From NCBI GenBank assembly GCA_012034595.1, contig JAAUPE010000074.1:1-34363 (forward strand): DNA of 34,363 nucleotides. Direction: 5' to 3'. Shown piece by piece: positions 1 through 8,315 of this stretch (position 1 is the stretch's first letter; every line of letters starts with the position of its first letter). Source of the DNA: Calothrix sp. CSU_2_0 (GTDB taxonomy: Bacteria; Cyanobacteriota; Cyanobacteriia; Cyanobacteriales; Nostocaceae). Made by a program: the position numbers and the translations under genes. The notes beneath the pieces were generated by a model. It was given only the letters and a program-made list of their open reading frames with translations, made no database searches and was not told the DNA's origin.

Positions 1-135
1 CAATAAAAGGTGTGTCTTTGGGATAATCAAATCCAACGAGTACTGGGAAGACGTTCCATCGGAACGTCTCTACTAAATCCAAATCTAAAATCCAAAATCT
101 AAAATCCAAAATCCAAAATCTAAAATCCAAAATAA
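1..135. repeat. Palindrome followed by TCCAAAA-type short tandem repeats
   Basis: Positions 49-69 form a hairpin with 9-bp arms AGACGTTCC and GGAACGTCT around the loop ATC, followed by CTACTAAATCC. From about 70 to 133 the heptamer-like unit AATCCAAA / ATCTAAA is repeated many times. Such short tandem repeats are typical of intergenic DNA in heterocyst-forming cyanobacteria. The same palindrome is seen again at 6797-6817, also next to TCCAAAA units. Confidence 0.75.
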
Positions 136-254
136 TTAAACATAATTATTTCTTCTGTACAATAGAATTTAGGTATGTTATGATTTGCAAGGACTAAAGT
201 TTGGTTCTAAACAGCCGAAGTTAAGTTTAGTCGAAGTGCGACCGCAGGATATTC

Positions 255-328
255 CGGGATGTAGCGCAGCTTGGTAGCGCGCCTGCTTTGGGAGCAGGAT
301 GCCGCAGGTTCGAATCCTGTCATCCCGA
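255..328 (+). tRNA. tRNA-Pro (anticodon UGG)
   Basis: A full cloverleaf can be folded. The acceptor arms are CGGGATG (255-261) and CATCCCG (321-327) with discriminator A328. The anticodon stem CCTGC/GCAGG encloses the loop TTTGGGA, with anticodon TGG at 289-291. The T-arm contains GGTTCGAATCC. The 3' CCA is not encoded. It decodes proline CCN codons. A strong terminator follows 30 bases downstream, so it appears to be a single-gene transcription unit. Confidence 0.96.
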
Positions 329-357
329 TATTTTATTTTAAATAGACAAGACTCTGC

Positions 358-394
358 AAAAGACCCAAGTTATTAAATGATTTTGGGTCTTTTT
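358..394 (+). terminator. Intrinsic terminator of tRNA-Pro
   Basis: A perfect 11-bp stem, AAAAGACCCAA (358-368) with TTGGGTCTTTT (383-393), runs straight into a T tract. It lies 30 bp downstream of the tRNA and points in its direction. Confidence 0.85.
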
Positions 395-544
395 GATTTT
401 CTTATAAAAAAAATAAAATTTAACTGAATTTTTAATTTAAGCTAAATTCAGGGTTTTCCGAGCAATGCAATGTTTGTTTAGGTTAAAAATTATTGTGTTA
501 AGTGATTATTTGTGAATGCACTCAATGCAACCGAACAGTAGGCT

Positions 545-724
545 ATGAGTGAACTTAAACTGCTAGTTGCCAATTTTAAACCAAGCAAAAGACCTGTCGA
601 TTTAGTCACACTCCCTCAAAACAGCAGTGGAACGATTGGAAATAAAGAAGCGTCGAATATAAATGACAAAGGCAATAAAATAGCATTTGTCACTATGCGT
701 AAAAAAGGAACTTTCATCATCTGA
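545..724 (+). CDS. Possible small protein (59 aa), unrecognised
   Basis: An open frame of 59 codons starts at ATG 545 and ends at TGA 722-724. The product is rich in Lys, Asn and Ser, has no membrane segment, and is not one I recognise. It fills part of the 518-bp gap between the tRNA terminator and the Tic22 gene. There is no convincing Shine-Dalgarno sequence (only TAGG close to the start). A frame of this length is not rare in AT-rich DNA, so this is a weak call. The remaining gap shows nothing else I can name. Confidence 0.18.
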   Translation: MSELKLLVANFKPSKRPVDLVTLPQNSSGTIGNKEASNINDKGNKIAFVTMRKKGTFII

Positions 725-912
725 ACGCGACAGACAGTTATAAATGTAGGCTATTTCACAATAGTTAGCCAAAACAAAAACAAAAACAAGATTGATAAAC
801 AAGTAACATGGGCAATTAGTTAAGGACGATACTAGAACTAAAGCTAGTTGCTTACATGCTAGTCCAATCATCTGTCTGACTTAATTTTAAAGTTTTAATG
901 CTAGGAGAAGTC

Positions 913-1737
913 ATGAAATCATTGGTTCGCTGGGGCATAACATTCGGTTTGGTGGGAAGTACTCTGTTGGCAACAGTTGTTAGCGGAATTGCCCCAGTGT
1001 TTGCTTTACCAGAACAGAAAATTAAAGAAAAGCTCGATTCTGTCCCTGTTTGGCTCATCACCAATCCTCAAGGTTTACCATTGAGTCGTCAACTGCCCGA
1101 TCCTAAGAGTGGTCAGAATGCTGGTGGTTCGGTTACTGGGGTTTATATGAGTAGACAGGAAGCGCAAGCTTTTATTAAAGAGTTGCAATCTGTCAAAAAT
1201 CCCGATCCGAAAATGGCAGAAATGTTAAAAAGCTTACAAACAACAGCCGTACCTTTGGGTAGTATTTACCAGCAGTTGCAGCAAACCAAAAATCAACCTA
1301 ACCGCTTGCAGTTTGCTTTCAAACCAAATGACCAAGATGTGAAAGGAGCGATGGATTTGCTCAAAGCTAGTGGTCAAGATGTCAAACAGTTTAGAAGTGT
1401 ACCTGTATTTATGGTTCGATTTGAAGCGAATAAGGGATATGTACCTATTCAGCTAGGTGCGGATAAGAAAGAGTATATCCCGATGTTTACCAGTAAGCAG
1501 GATGCGATCGCTTTATTAAATCAGGTCAAGCCTAAATTTGCTAAGGCTGATATCCAAGTTGTGGATGTGGATGGTGTAATTAAAACTCTACAAGATAAAA
1601 ATGATAAGTGGCTGGAACAGGTGGTATTTTTCCCATCTCCAGAAGCGCGAGAATACATCCGTACTTTAGCGAATAGCAAACCACAAAATAACCAACCTGC
1701 GGTTAAACCTGCTACTCAACAGGCTCCTAAGAAGTAA
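913..1737 (+). CDS. Tic22-family protein
   Basis: The product is a 274-residue protein of the Tic22 family, which in plants belongs to the chloroplast import machinery. In cyanobacteria the relatives are periplasmic or thylakoid-lumen proteins thought to help outer-membrane protein biogenesis. I chose ATG 913 because AGGAGAAG (903-910) sits just upstream; an in-frame ATG at 898 would precede that ribosome site. The N-terminus is a signal peptide with a hydrophobic stretch (about residues 7-31) ending at VFA-LPEQ. Two repeated halves follow, each with a VPV(W/F) strand (VPVWLITN, then VPVFMVRF), as expected for the Tic22 fold. The C-terminal ~18 residues are a low-complexity Pro/Gln/Lys tail. 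It appears to be monocistronic. Confidence 0.85.
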   Translation: MKSLVRWGITFGLVGSTLLATVVSGIAPVFALPEQKIKEKLDSVPVWLITNPQGLPLSRQLPDPKSGQNAGGSVTGVYMSRQEAQAFIKELQSVKNPDPKMAEMLKSLQTTAVPLGSIYQQLQQTKNQPNRLQFAFKPNDQDVKGAMDLLKASGQDVKQFRSVPVFMVRFEANKGYVPIQLGADKKEYIPMFTSKQDAIALLNQVKPKFAKADIQVVDVDGVIKTLQDKNDKWLEQVVFFPSPEAREYIRTLANSKPQNNQPAVKPATQQAPKK

Positions 1738-1784
1738 GATTATGTAGGGTATATTTGCAATTTGCACTTTACTAATGCTTGTGC

Positions 1785-1850
1785 AGACGACCCATTGGGT
1801 AATATGGCAACAACCCATTGAGTAAGACGACCCACCGGGTCGTCTCTACC
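1785..1850. repeat. Palindromic repeat (GACGACCC type), one full and two decayed copies
   Basis: A complete hairpin occupies 1825-1845: arms AGACGACCC and GGGTCGTCT around loop ACC, followed by CTACC. Just upstream, 1785-1800 (AGACGACCCATTGGGT) and 1811-1823 (CAACCCATTGAGT) look like truncated copies. The repeat lies 17 bp before the start of prmC. Related copies are at 49, 6797, 21224, 26954 and 27172. Confidence 0.8.
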
Positions 1851-1866
1851 TATTTATAATTTTTGC

Positions 1867-2774
1867 ATGACCAATTCGCAATTTCCAAATTTAATATCTG
1901 GTGAAGAACTTTGGCTGTGGCGAAATGCGGCAATTGCTGGTGCGATCGCGCATAATATTGAAGCGAGGGAAGTTGATTGGTTACTTCGAGAAATAGCTGG
2001 TTTGGATAGCTTGGTGTTGCGGTTGGAGTTGTATAAAGAACAACCCAAAATCGAAATGTCTTTATCTTTAAAAGATTTAGATGTGTTATGGCAAAGAAGA
2101 TTGCACGAACGTTTGCCCGTACAATATATTGCGGGGATAGCGAATTGGCGACAGTTTCAATTGCAAGTTACTCCAGCAGTTTTAATTCCCAGGCAGGAAA
2201 CTGAGCTTTTAATTGATTTGGCTTTGGCAGCGACGGATAATCATAAAAGTTTGCGAATGGTAATTGGGCTGATTTGGGAACTGGTAGTGGAGCTATTTCG
2301 ATTGGACTTGCTGATATTTTTCATAATGCCACAATTCATGCAGTTGATTTTAGTATTGAAGCATTAGAAATAGCGCAAAGAAATGCTGAGAATTTAAGTT
2401 TTGCATCTCGAATAAAATTTTATCAAGGTTCTTGGTGGGAACCCCTTGCAAGTCTCAAAGGTAAGTTTAGCGGGATGATATCAAATCCACCGTATATTCC
2501 CAGTGATACAGTGTTAACTTTAGACCCAGAAGTTGCGAATCATGAACCACATTTAGCATTAGATGGTGGGATTGATGGGTTAGATTTTATTCGCCATTTG
2601 ATACAGGTTTCCCCTGAATATTTGCAATCTGGTGGTGTGTGGTTAATCGAAATGATGGTTGGGCAAGCTGAGATTGTTTGCGAACTTTTAGAGACTAATG
2701 GTAATTATCGCGATATTCAAATTCATCAAGATTTGGCAGGGATTGAAAGATTTGCGATCGCATTTATTAAATGA
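1867..2774 (+). pseudogene. prmC: Peptide chain release factor N5-glutamine methyltransferase PrmC/HemK (one frameshift)
   Basis: PrmC uses S-adenosylmethionine to methylate the glutamine of the GGQ motif in release factors RF1 and RF2. The N-terminal part (frame of 1867) carries the helical substrate domain and the conserved LIPRQETELL. The C-terminal part (frame of 2274) carries the SAM loop DLGTGSGAI and the catalytic NPPY motif (SNPPYIPS). The two frames join at about 2258-2261: adding one G (ATGGTAAT to ATGGGTAAT) gives a continuous protein of about 302 residues, the usual length. Nothing else is missing, so this is probably a sequence error or a very recent mutation. In related cyanobacteria prmC stands next to tsaC; here hicAB and a Uma2 gene lie between them. 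Confidence 0.85.
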
Positions 2775-2846
2775 TAAGTGACATTTGAATTTTTTAAAGA
2801 AATACGATTGATGGGAAAATGAAAATAGCGCAGATAAACTCAATTT

Positions 2847-3077
2847 ATGCCCAAGAAAATCAGAGAGTTAAAAACCTTGCTATTGCAAGTAGGATTCAGT
2901 TACCGTTCTGGTAAAGGTAGTCACAGTAATTAATATCATCCTTTACTTGCTGGAAAAGTCACTTTATCGGGAAAAGATAGTAAGGATACTAAAGCTTATC
3001 AAGAAAAAGATGTTAACACTGCAATTAAAATAATAGAAGAAATGAAAAAAGTCCAAGAAAAGGAGGAACCAGAATGA
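2847..3077 (+). pseudogene. hicA: HicA-type toxin with in-frame stop
   Basis: HicA toxins are small mRNA interferases with a double-stranded RNA-binding fold. Reading from ATG 2847 gives the family N-terminus MPKKIREL, then the active-site region GKGSHSN. A TAA follows at codon 29 (2931-2933), where relatives usually have an aromatic residue before YHPL. After the stop the same frame continues with family-like sequence (YHPLLAGKVTLSGKD) to TGA 3075-3077. That TGA overlaps the hicB start as ATGA, which is normal hicAB coupling. The catalytic His is before the stop, but the rest of the fold would be lost. This looks like a toxin inactivated by a nonsense change; no frameshift is needed. Confidence 0.75.
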
Positions 3078-3298
3078 ATTATCGCTACACAATTATTATC
3101 CAATGGTCAGATGAAGATAATTGTTATATTGTCAGTCTTCCCGAATGGGGAGAATTTTGCCACACTCACGGAGACACTTATATAGAAGCTTTAAATAATG
3201 CTCAAGAGGTTTTAGAGATGTTAATTGATTCATCTAAAGAAAATGGCGAAGTTCTTCCCGAACCACAAACTATTGGGAAATCAATTCAAGCTGCATAA
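3074..3298 (+). CDS. hicB: HicB-family antitoxin
   Basis: A 74-residue protein with the HicB/UPF0150 pattern: a YTIIIQWSDEDNCYIVSLPEW strand-turn-strand, then the helix DTYIEALNNAQEVLEML. This partly RNase H-like domain binds and neutralises HicA. A good ribosome site (AAGGAGG, 3060-3066) precedes ATG 3074, and the start overlaps the end of the hicA remnant by 4 bp. The protein ends after a short tail (LPEPQTIGKSIQAA) and has no extra DNA-binding domain. It is intact although its toxin is broken, the direction of decay expected for such pairs. Confidence 0.82.
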   Translation: MNYRYTIIIQWSDEDNCYIVSLPEWGEFCHTHGDTYIEALNNAQEVLEMLIDSSKENGEVLPEPQTIGKSIQAA

Positions 3299-3516
3299 GA
3301 TGGGTAACTATTACTACCCTGTGATTTCGAGTCTTTTCGTCGCAGAGAAACCTGGTTTTTTTGGGTTTAGTGAATCCCTATAGAAGTATTGTATTGACGA
3401 TGAATTGAGATTATTTGGGGTTTTGTCTTGGTAGATAAACCTGATTTAATATTCGGTTACAACTTATAATTCAGTACAATGCGAGTAGAGTTGTGAAAAG
3501 TTTGGTGGAAAAAGCG

Positions 3517-4116
3517 ATGATTGCACAAGTTGACGAAACCAAATATTATACTTCTGAGGAATATTTAGAATTAGAGCTTAATTCTCAGGAGCGTCATGAG
3601 TATCTCGATGGTGAAATTGTAGTTATGACTGGTGGTACACCTAATCACAATAAAATCGCTGGCAATTTTAGTGCTGCTTTAAATTTTGCACTCAAGCGTC
3701 AACCCTATCAAGTATTTATAACTGACCAAAGATTGTGGATACCGGAAAAACGTATTTACACTTATCCCGATGTTATGGTTGTTGGTGGAGAACTACAATT
3801 ACAAGAAGGACGAAAAGATACTATTCTCAATCCTTTACTCGTTATTGAGGTTTTATCAAATTCTACTAAAAGTTACGATAAAGATGATAAATTCGCAGCT
3901 TATCGGACTATTTCTACTTTTCAAGAATATATTTTAATTGACCAATATAAAGTACATATCGAGCAATATTTTAAAACAGATAAAAAGCGCTGGACATTTG
4001 TTGAATATGACGATTTAAACGAAATAATTTCTTTAAATTCAATTAATTTTGGTTCGAGTAATTTTGAAATCGTTATTGCTGATATTTACGATAAAGTGAA
4101 CTTTGAAGAAGCTTAA
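3517..4116 (+). CDS. Uma2-family (DUF820) endonuclease-like protein
   Basis: Uma2 proteins form a PD-(D/E)xK nuclease-fold family that is greatly expanded in cyanobacteria; their cellular role is mostly unknown. The start of this one (KYYTSEEYLELE...RHEYLDGEIVVMTGGTPNHN) is characteristic. The nuclease core shows YPDVMVV, then LLVIEVLSNSTKSYDKDDKFAAYR, supplying the D, E and K of the fold. I prefer ATG 3517 because relatives begin close to this point; an upstream GTG (3493) adds eight residues. The gene ends 11 bp before tsaC. Together with hicAB it forms an accessory insert between prmC and tsaC. Confidence 0.85.
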   Translation: MIAQVDETKYYTSEEYLELELNSQERHEYLDGEIVVMTGGTPNHNKIAGNFSAALNFALKRQPYQVFITDQRLWIPEKRIYTYPDVMVVGGELQLQEGRKDTILNPLLVIEVLSNSTKSYDKDDKFAAYRTISTFQEYILIDQYKVHIEQYFKTDKKRWTFVEYDDLNEIISLNSINFGSSNFEIVIADIYDKVNFEEA

Positions 4117-4127
4117 ATATAATAGAA

Positions 4128-4718
4128 ATGCCTCAAGTCTCAATTAATACCTTAATCTCTGGTGCAAGTCAGGGTCAATTAGTTAGTTTTCCTACCGATA
4201 CAGTTCCCGCACTGGCTGCACTACCAAAGCAAGCTGATTTAATTTATACAGCTAAACAACGTAGTCAAGATAAACCAGTAATATTGATGGCTGCGAGTGC
4301 CGATGAATTATGGGATTATGTTACGGGTAGCAATGAAGAATTGGAGATTTGGCGAAAAGTTGCGATGAAATATTTTCCTGGTGCGGTGACTTTGGTGCTA
4401 CCAACCGCTTCACAAGTAGCGCAAACCATGAATCCCCAGAACCCCACAACTCTAGGTGTCAGAGTTCCAGCAAGTGCGATCGCTCAACAAATTTTATCGC
4501 AAACAGGCGCTCTAGCAACCACTAGCGCTAATCTTTCGGGTGAACCTGCGTTGTTGACAATGTCGGAAATCGCGATCCAGTTTCCTGATGTTTTAACTTT
4601 GGCTGCGAGTGAATGCGAAAATCAAACTTTAGCAACAGGTGTACCTTCAACCGTTGTCAAATGGACTGGTAAAAATTGGCAGATTTTACGGCAAGGTGCA
4701 GTAAAGTTCGATTTTTAA
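4128..4718 (+). CDS. tsaC: L-threonylcarbamoyladenylate synthase (TsaC/Sua5/YrdC family)
   Basis: TsaC makes threonylcarbamoyl-AMP from threonine, bicarbonate and ATP, the first step of t6A37 tRNA modification. The 196-residue protein has the YrdC-domain marks: SFPTDTVPALA near the N-terminus, the nucleotide-binding KQRSQDKPVILM, the GVRVPAS motif and TTSANLSGEPA. There is no C-terminal Sua5 domain, so it is the short TsaC form. It starts 11 bp after the Uma2 gene and could be co-transcribed with it. No strong ribosome site is visible. Confidence 0.92.
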   Translation: MPQVSINTLISGASQGQLVSFPTDTVPALAALPKQADLIYTAKQRSQDKPVILMAASADELWDYVTGSNEELEIWRKVAMKYFPGAVTLVLPTASQVAQTMNPQNPTTLGVRVPASAIAQQILSQTGALATTSANLSGEPALLTMSEIAIQFPDVLTLAASECENQTLATGVPSTVVKWTGKNWQILRQGAVKFDF

Positions 4719-4788
4719 CTTACAAAAATCCTTTACATAGTTATAATAAAATTCTGTTTTCTCGCAATTATTTCTCAGGATTTAGCAA

Positions 4789-4811
4789 AAAACCTCTTTC
4801 AACAGGGTTTT
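4789..4811 (+). terminator. Weak hairpin after tsaC, possible terminator
   Basis: AAAACC (4789-4794) can pair with GGTTTT (4806-4811), followed by a T-rich stretch. The stem is only 6-7 bp. The rest of the 436-bp gap (4719-5154) is AT-rich and shows no gene. Confidence 0.35.
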
Positions 4812-5154
4812 AATTGCTTATTTTTGATTAATATTTGACGCTATTTTGTGTACCAATATTTTTTATCTAAAGTAAAAAATAAAACCAAGTAAAAAGATTT
4901 TGGGTATTTTCCGATTAATCCCCAGATAAGTAGTACAGCAAGACATAAATAAATCGGCATTTATATCGGCTAAAAGTCTCGCAAATCAAGAATTTATCTT
5001 AACTACGTTCTGCATTGTTGTACTACTTTTTATAGGTAAGGTAGGTAAATAGTTACGAGGGAAAATTGAAGGTTAAGTAATAAAGACTTTGGGAACTATA
5101 GTAACTTTTTTTGCGCCTTTTTGCTTAACTAACCTAATCTATAATTGATTAATT

Positions 5155-6182
5155 ATGAACTCGAATAATTGGATATATTTAGCAGTAGGACTCGTATTAG
5201 GGATAGTTTTCGCAACTTATTTAGTAACCGCTCAAAGCCAAAAACTGAGGTGTTATCTTCATCACAACTCGATAACAATAGTACCAAAAATACTAGTTCT
5301 AAAAATACTAGTACCAAAAATCAAATTGACAAAGAACAGGAATTATTACAAAATCTCAAACAAACCCAATTGGCTTACCATTTAGCACAGGAAATGAGCC
5401 AGTTTAAAGCAGGTTTTTTGGCGCGAACCACCCATGTATTGCGATCGCCTTTAAATGGTTTAATTGGTTTACATCAGTTAATCTTAGAGAATTTGTGCGA
5501 AAATCCCGAAGAAGAGCGGGAATTTATCGAGCAAGCTCACGGTAGAGCAATGAAGCTATTAAAATTAATCGATGAAATTCTCAATATTGCTCGTGCAGAA
5601 TATGGTACAAATCGTTTGGAGATGCAACCACAGCCGCTAACAGAATTGTTGCAGGAAGTTTACGACCTCACATATATGTTAGCAGAAAATCGCAATTATC
5701 CATTTCAGTTACAACTACCAGAAAAGGAAATTTACGTCACAACAGATGTTCGCTGGTTGCGACAAGTATTAATTAGTTTGATTGAAACTACCATTGGTCA
5801 GATGGAAGTAATGATGGAGGAAGGTCTAATTTGTTTTTCGACTGCAACTTTAAATGAAACTGTCTTAAAACCAGAAATCAAACCAGAAAATTACGCGATA
5901 ATTTGGTTAGATATCCCAACTTTTGCCTTTCCTAGTAGTGAAGCAATTGATTTGATGACAGCAGAGATAAAGATAAACCCAAAATCTCCACAAAAAGACG
6001 TTGCACCAGGAATGAAGTTATTGTTAAGTCAAACTATACTTGATGTCTTAGGAGGTAAATTAGAAATTCTTACTTATCCGGGAGACAGTGAAGATTCCCA
6101 ACAGATGATAAGGTTAGAGATTTCTATCCCGCTAGAGACTGCTGAAACTGTACATGTTCCGCAGATAGCGAACCAAGGTTAG
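5155..6182 (+). pseudogene. Membrane-anchored histidine kinase-like protein (one frameshift)
   Basis: The first frame (5155) encodes an N-terminal membrane helix (about residues 6-25) and then runs out of frame. The second frame, from about 5235, encodes the rest to TAG 6180-6182. Adding one A in the A5 run near 5239-5243 joins them as ...TAQSQKTEVLSS, a protein of about 340 residues. A coiled region is followed by a dimerisation/phosphoacceptor-like segment (FKAGFLARTTHVLRSPLNGLIG, His at about residue 94) and an ATPase-like C-terminal domain. Key residues are poor: the Glu normally after His is Val, the N-box position reads QVLISLIETT without Asn, and no DxGxG box is seen. It may be a non-catalytic sensor. 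Its end overlaps the convergent GNAT gene by 59 bp. Confidence 0.7.
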
Positions 6183-6603
6183 ATTGTTGATATAGCACCA
6201 TTGTCCTGCTGGAATTAGCTTGAAAACCAATTTTTTCGTAAAACTTTTGTTGGTGAGTTGTCATCAAGTAAGTTCGCTCAACTCGACTCATGCGAGGATG
6301 GCTTAAAACGGTTTCTACTAACTTGCTACCAAGTCCACTTCCCTGATATTCGGGGTGAATGACAACATCCCATACCGTAGCACGATAGATACCATCGGAA
6401 GTTGCCCTCGCAAAACCAATTATTTTTTCCCCATCTCTGACTGTGACTACTGGTTCACTATTCGCGATCGCAATTTCTAAATCCTCAATGCTGCGTTCTT
6501 TTGCCCAAAATGCCGCAACGTTAAATAGTTGCTGTAGCTGATTGATATCGATATCTGACTTGCTAATGCTAAATTGTATCTGAGTCAAATTTATGTAGTC
6601 CAT
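6124..6603 (-). CDS. GNAT-family N-acetyltransferase
   Basis: A 159-residue protein with the GNAT fold. It has the beta-strand segment PVVTVRDGEKIIGFARATSDG, then VVIHPEYQGSGLGSKLVETVL with the acetyl-CoA pyrophosphate loop (Q-G-x-G-L-G), and C-terminal FYEKIGF. Such enzymes move acetyl from acetyl-CoA to an amine; the substrate cannot be told. The start is ATG 6603 with no clear ribosome site. Its 3' end overlaps the end of the kinase-like gene on the other strand. Confidence 0.88.
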   Translation of the reverse strand: MDYINLTQIQFSISKSDIDINQLQQLFNVAAFWAKERSIEDLEIAIANSEPVVTVRDGEKIIGFARATSDGIYRATVWDVVIHPEYQGSGLGSKLVETVLSHPRMSRVERTYLMTTHQQKFYEKIGFQANSSRTMVLYQQSNLGSLSAEHVQFQQSLAG

Positions 6604-6796
6604 AGGGTAAAACTAGCTTCAGGTTGATTTCTAAGTTTATTTTTAATCTTGTTAAGCAGTATGGAGTCGGATGTCATGCTGCATAGATTTCATCAAAATA
6701 ATTTATTTTATTTTAATAATTAATTATAAGAAATATTAAATAAGAAATATTAAAAATTTGGGGAATATGTTGGATAATCCAAAATCCAAAATATAA

Positions 6797-6822
6797 AGAC
6801 GTTCCACCGGAACGTCTCTACT
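6797..6822. repeat. Palindromic repeat (GACGTTCC type) at a gene end
   Basis: Arms AGACGTTCC (6797-6805) and GGAACGTCT (6809-6817) surround loop ACC and are followed by CTACTGAATCC, nearly identical to the copy at 49-69. The conserved CTA directly after the arm (6818-6820) is the stop codon of the minus-strand gene that follows. TCCAAAA units flank it at 6777-6795. Confidence 0.82.
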
Positions 6823-7195
6823 GAATCCATTTCCACAAAGGGTGTGTTTCTCCTTGTTCGCGTATGCGGTAAACCTGTTGTTCAAGACGTTGTTTTTCTA
6901 ATTCTGGTAAACCAAAGAGAATGTTGCGACTTTGCCAAACCAAAACAGCCATTGTTGAACCGATACAGAATGCTAAACCCACTGACGCAAATGGATGGTG
7001 ATAAATTCCATATCTTACAGCCACCCATGTAAAATATTGTCTCCACAAAGCAATTTCACTACGTAAATTCCACAGGGAAAGTGGTGCAAACAATAGCCAT
7101 GAGCAAGCTACAAAAATCCACCTACCGTAAACTGTCAGTCGGTGTAATTTTTGTACTTGTTCTAAAAAAATTGGGTCTTTATCAAATTGTTCCAT
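6818..7195 (-). CDS. Conserved small membrane protein downstream of secF
   Basis: A 125-residue protein with two hydrophobic segments (about residues 25-43, IFVACSWLLFAPLSLWNL, and 69-88, ASVGLAFCIGSTMAVLVWQS). A charged, probably cytoplasmic, C-terminus ends in HPLWKWIQ. It resembles a conserved cyanobacterial protein without assigned function. It is transcribed in the same direction as secD-secF, 142 bp after secF, with a run of GAGTTAG-like repeats between (about 7215-7262). The stop codon lies in the flank of the palindromic repeat, so the last few residues may differ from relatives. Confidence 0.7.
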   Translation of the reverse strand: MEQFDKDPIFLEQVQKLHRLTVYGRWIFVACSWLLFAPLSLWNLRSEIALWRQYFTWVAVRYGIYHHPFASVGLAFCIGSTMAVLVWQSRNILFGLPELEKQRLEQQVYRIREQGETHPLWKWIQ

Positions 7196-7214
7196 AAATT
7201 ATTGGGCAATGGGT

Positions 7215-7262
7215 AATTAAGAGTTAGGAGTTAGGAATTAGGAGTTAAGAGTTAGGAGTTAA
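7215..7262. repeat. GAGTTAG short tandem repeat
   Basis: About six units of GAGTTAG/GAATTAG/GAGTTAA lie in tandem between secF and the downstream membrane-protein gene. They are typical seven-base repeats of heterocystous cyanobacteria. Confidence 0.65.
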
Positions 7263-7337
7263 GAATGACAAATTCTCTTGATTCTTTTTTCTCTTTCTCT
7301 TTACCCCTTTTCCCTTTATCCTTCCCTTTTCTTTCCC

Positions 7338-8315
7338 TTAGCTTGTTACCGACTCTACATTTTCGGGTGGTGTGGGTTGTTCGCTGCGTTCTCTCCACCA
7401 TGCTAGGAGAGTGCTAGCAATGAAGATACTAGAATAAGCCCCCATTGTGAAGCCAATAATTAATGCCAGGGAGAAATTTTTCAAGGTTTCTCCACCAAAC
7501 AGAAAGATGGCAAACAATGTTAGCAGGGTTGTGAGGGTAGTATTAATCGATCGCGTTAGGGTTTGTTCAACTGCATCGTCTACAATGTCCGCAATGGGAC
7601 GATTAGAGTTATTTTTTAAGGTTTCCCGGATGCGATCGTAAATAACTACGGTGTCGTTAACCGAGAAACCAACAATTGTTAATAGTGCGACGACGAATAA
7701 ACTGTCTGCTTCGATGCGTGTGGGAGCTAAACCCAGGATTGAGAATATCCCGATTGTAATAAAGACATCGTGAAATAAAGCCACGATCGCAAAGATGGCA
7801 TAGTCCCATTGAAAGCGAAATCTCAGGTAAATTAAGATACCACCTAATGATAAGAATAAAGCTTGAAGACCCTTAATAAACAGTTCTCTACCCAGGGTAG
7901 GACCAACACTATCAATTGAGTCTTTGTTTGGATCGAAAGCACCAACTTTTTCCCTTAAGGCATTTAGAAGTTGAGTACGTTGTTCGGGACTTAAATTTTT
8001 GGAACGGATGGAGATGCCATTATCTTGTTTTGTTTCTTTGTCTGCCACAAGTTGAATACTAGCGTCTCCTAACCCCTGGGCTTTGGCAACATCACGAACT
8101 ACATTGATATCAATGGGGTTATCACAGTTTCCTGGTTTTGTGCAGTCCCTTTCGACTTGTAACCTAGTACCCCCGATAAAGTCCAAACCAGGACGTAGAG
8201 GTGCTTTGATTTCTGGGTTGAAAGTGGAAATCACCATTGAGATGATACCAATAAGGATGATGGCAAGAGAAATACCCCACCAGAGCGATCGCGTTTTATT
8301 TACAGCTAGTTTCAT
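7338..8315 (-). CDS. secF: Protein translocase subunit SecF
   Basis: SecF works with SecD as an RND-like membrane complex that uses the proton gradient to help SecYEG export proteins. The 325-residue protein has TM1 at about residues 11-30, then the family motif [14 protein letters not shown], a periplasmic (P1) domain, and five further membrane helices containing [16 protein letters not shown] and [19 protein letters not shown]. The start ATG 8315 overlaps the secD stop (ATGA), so the two are translationally coupled. Length and motifs are normal. Confidence 0.96.
   Translation of the reverse strand: MKLAVNKTRSLWWGISLAIILIGIISMVISTFNPEIKAPLRPGLDFIGGTRLQVERDCTKPGNCDNPIDINVVRDVAKAQGLGDASIQLVADKETKQDNGISIRSKNLSPEQRTQLLNALREKVGAFDPNKDSIDSVGPTLGRELFIKGLQALFLSLGGILIYLRFRFQWDYAIFAIVALFHDVFITIGIFSILGLAPTRIEADSLFVVALLTIVGFSVNDTVVIYDRIRETLKNNSNRPIADIVDDAVEQTLTRSINTTLTTLLTLFAIFLFGGETLKNFSLALIIGFTMGAYSSIFIASTLLAWWRERSEQPTPPENVESVTS

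Noticed and set aside
602-871. 89-codon minus-strand frame upstream of the Tic22 gene
   Set aside because: Low-complexity hydrophobic translation, no ribosome site, no family resemblance; it is antisense to the region where another short frame and the Tic22 leader lie.
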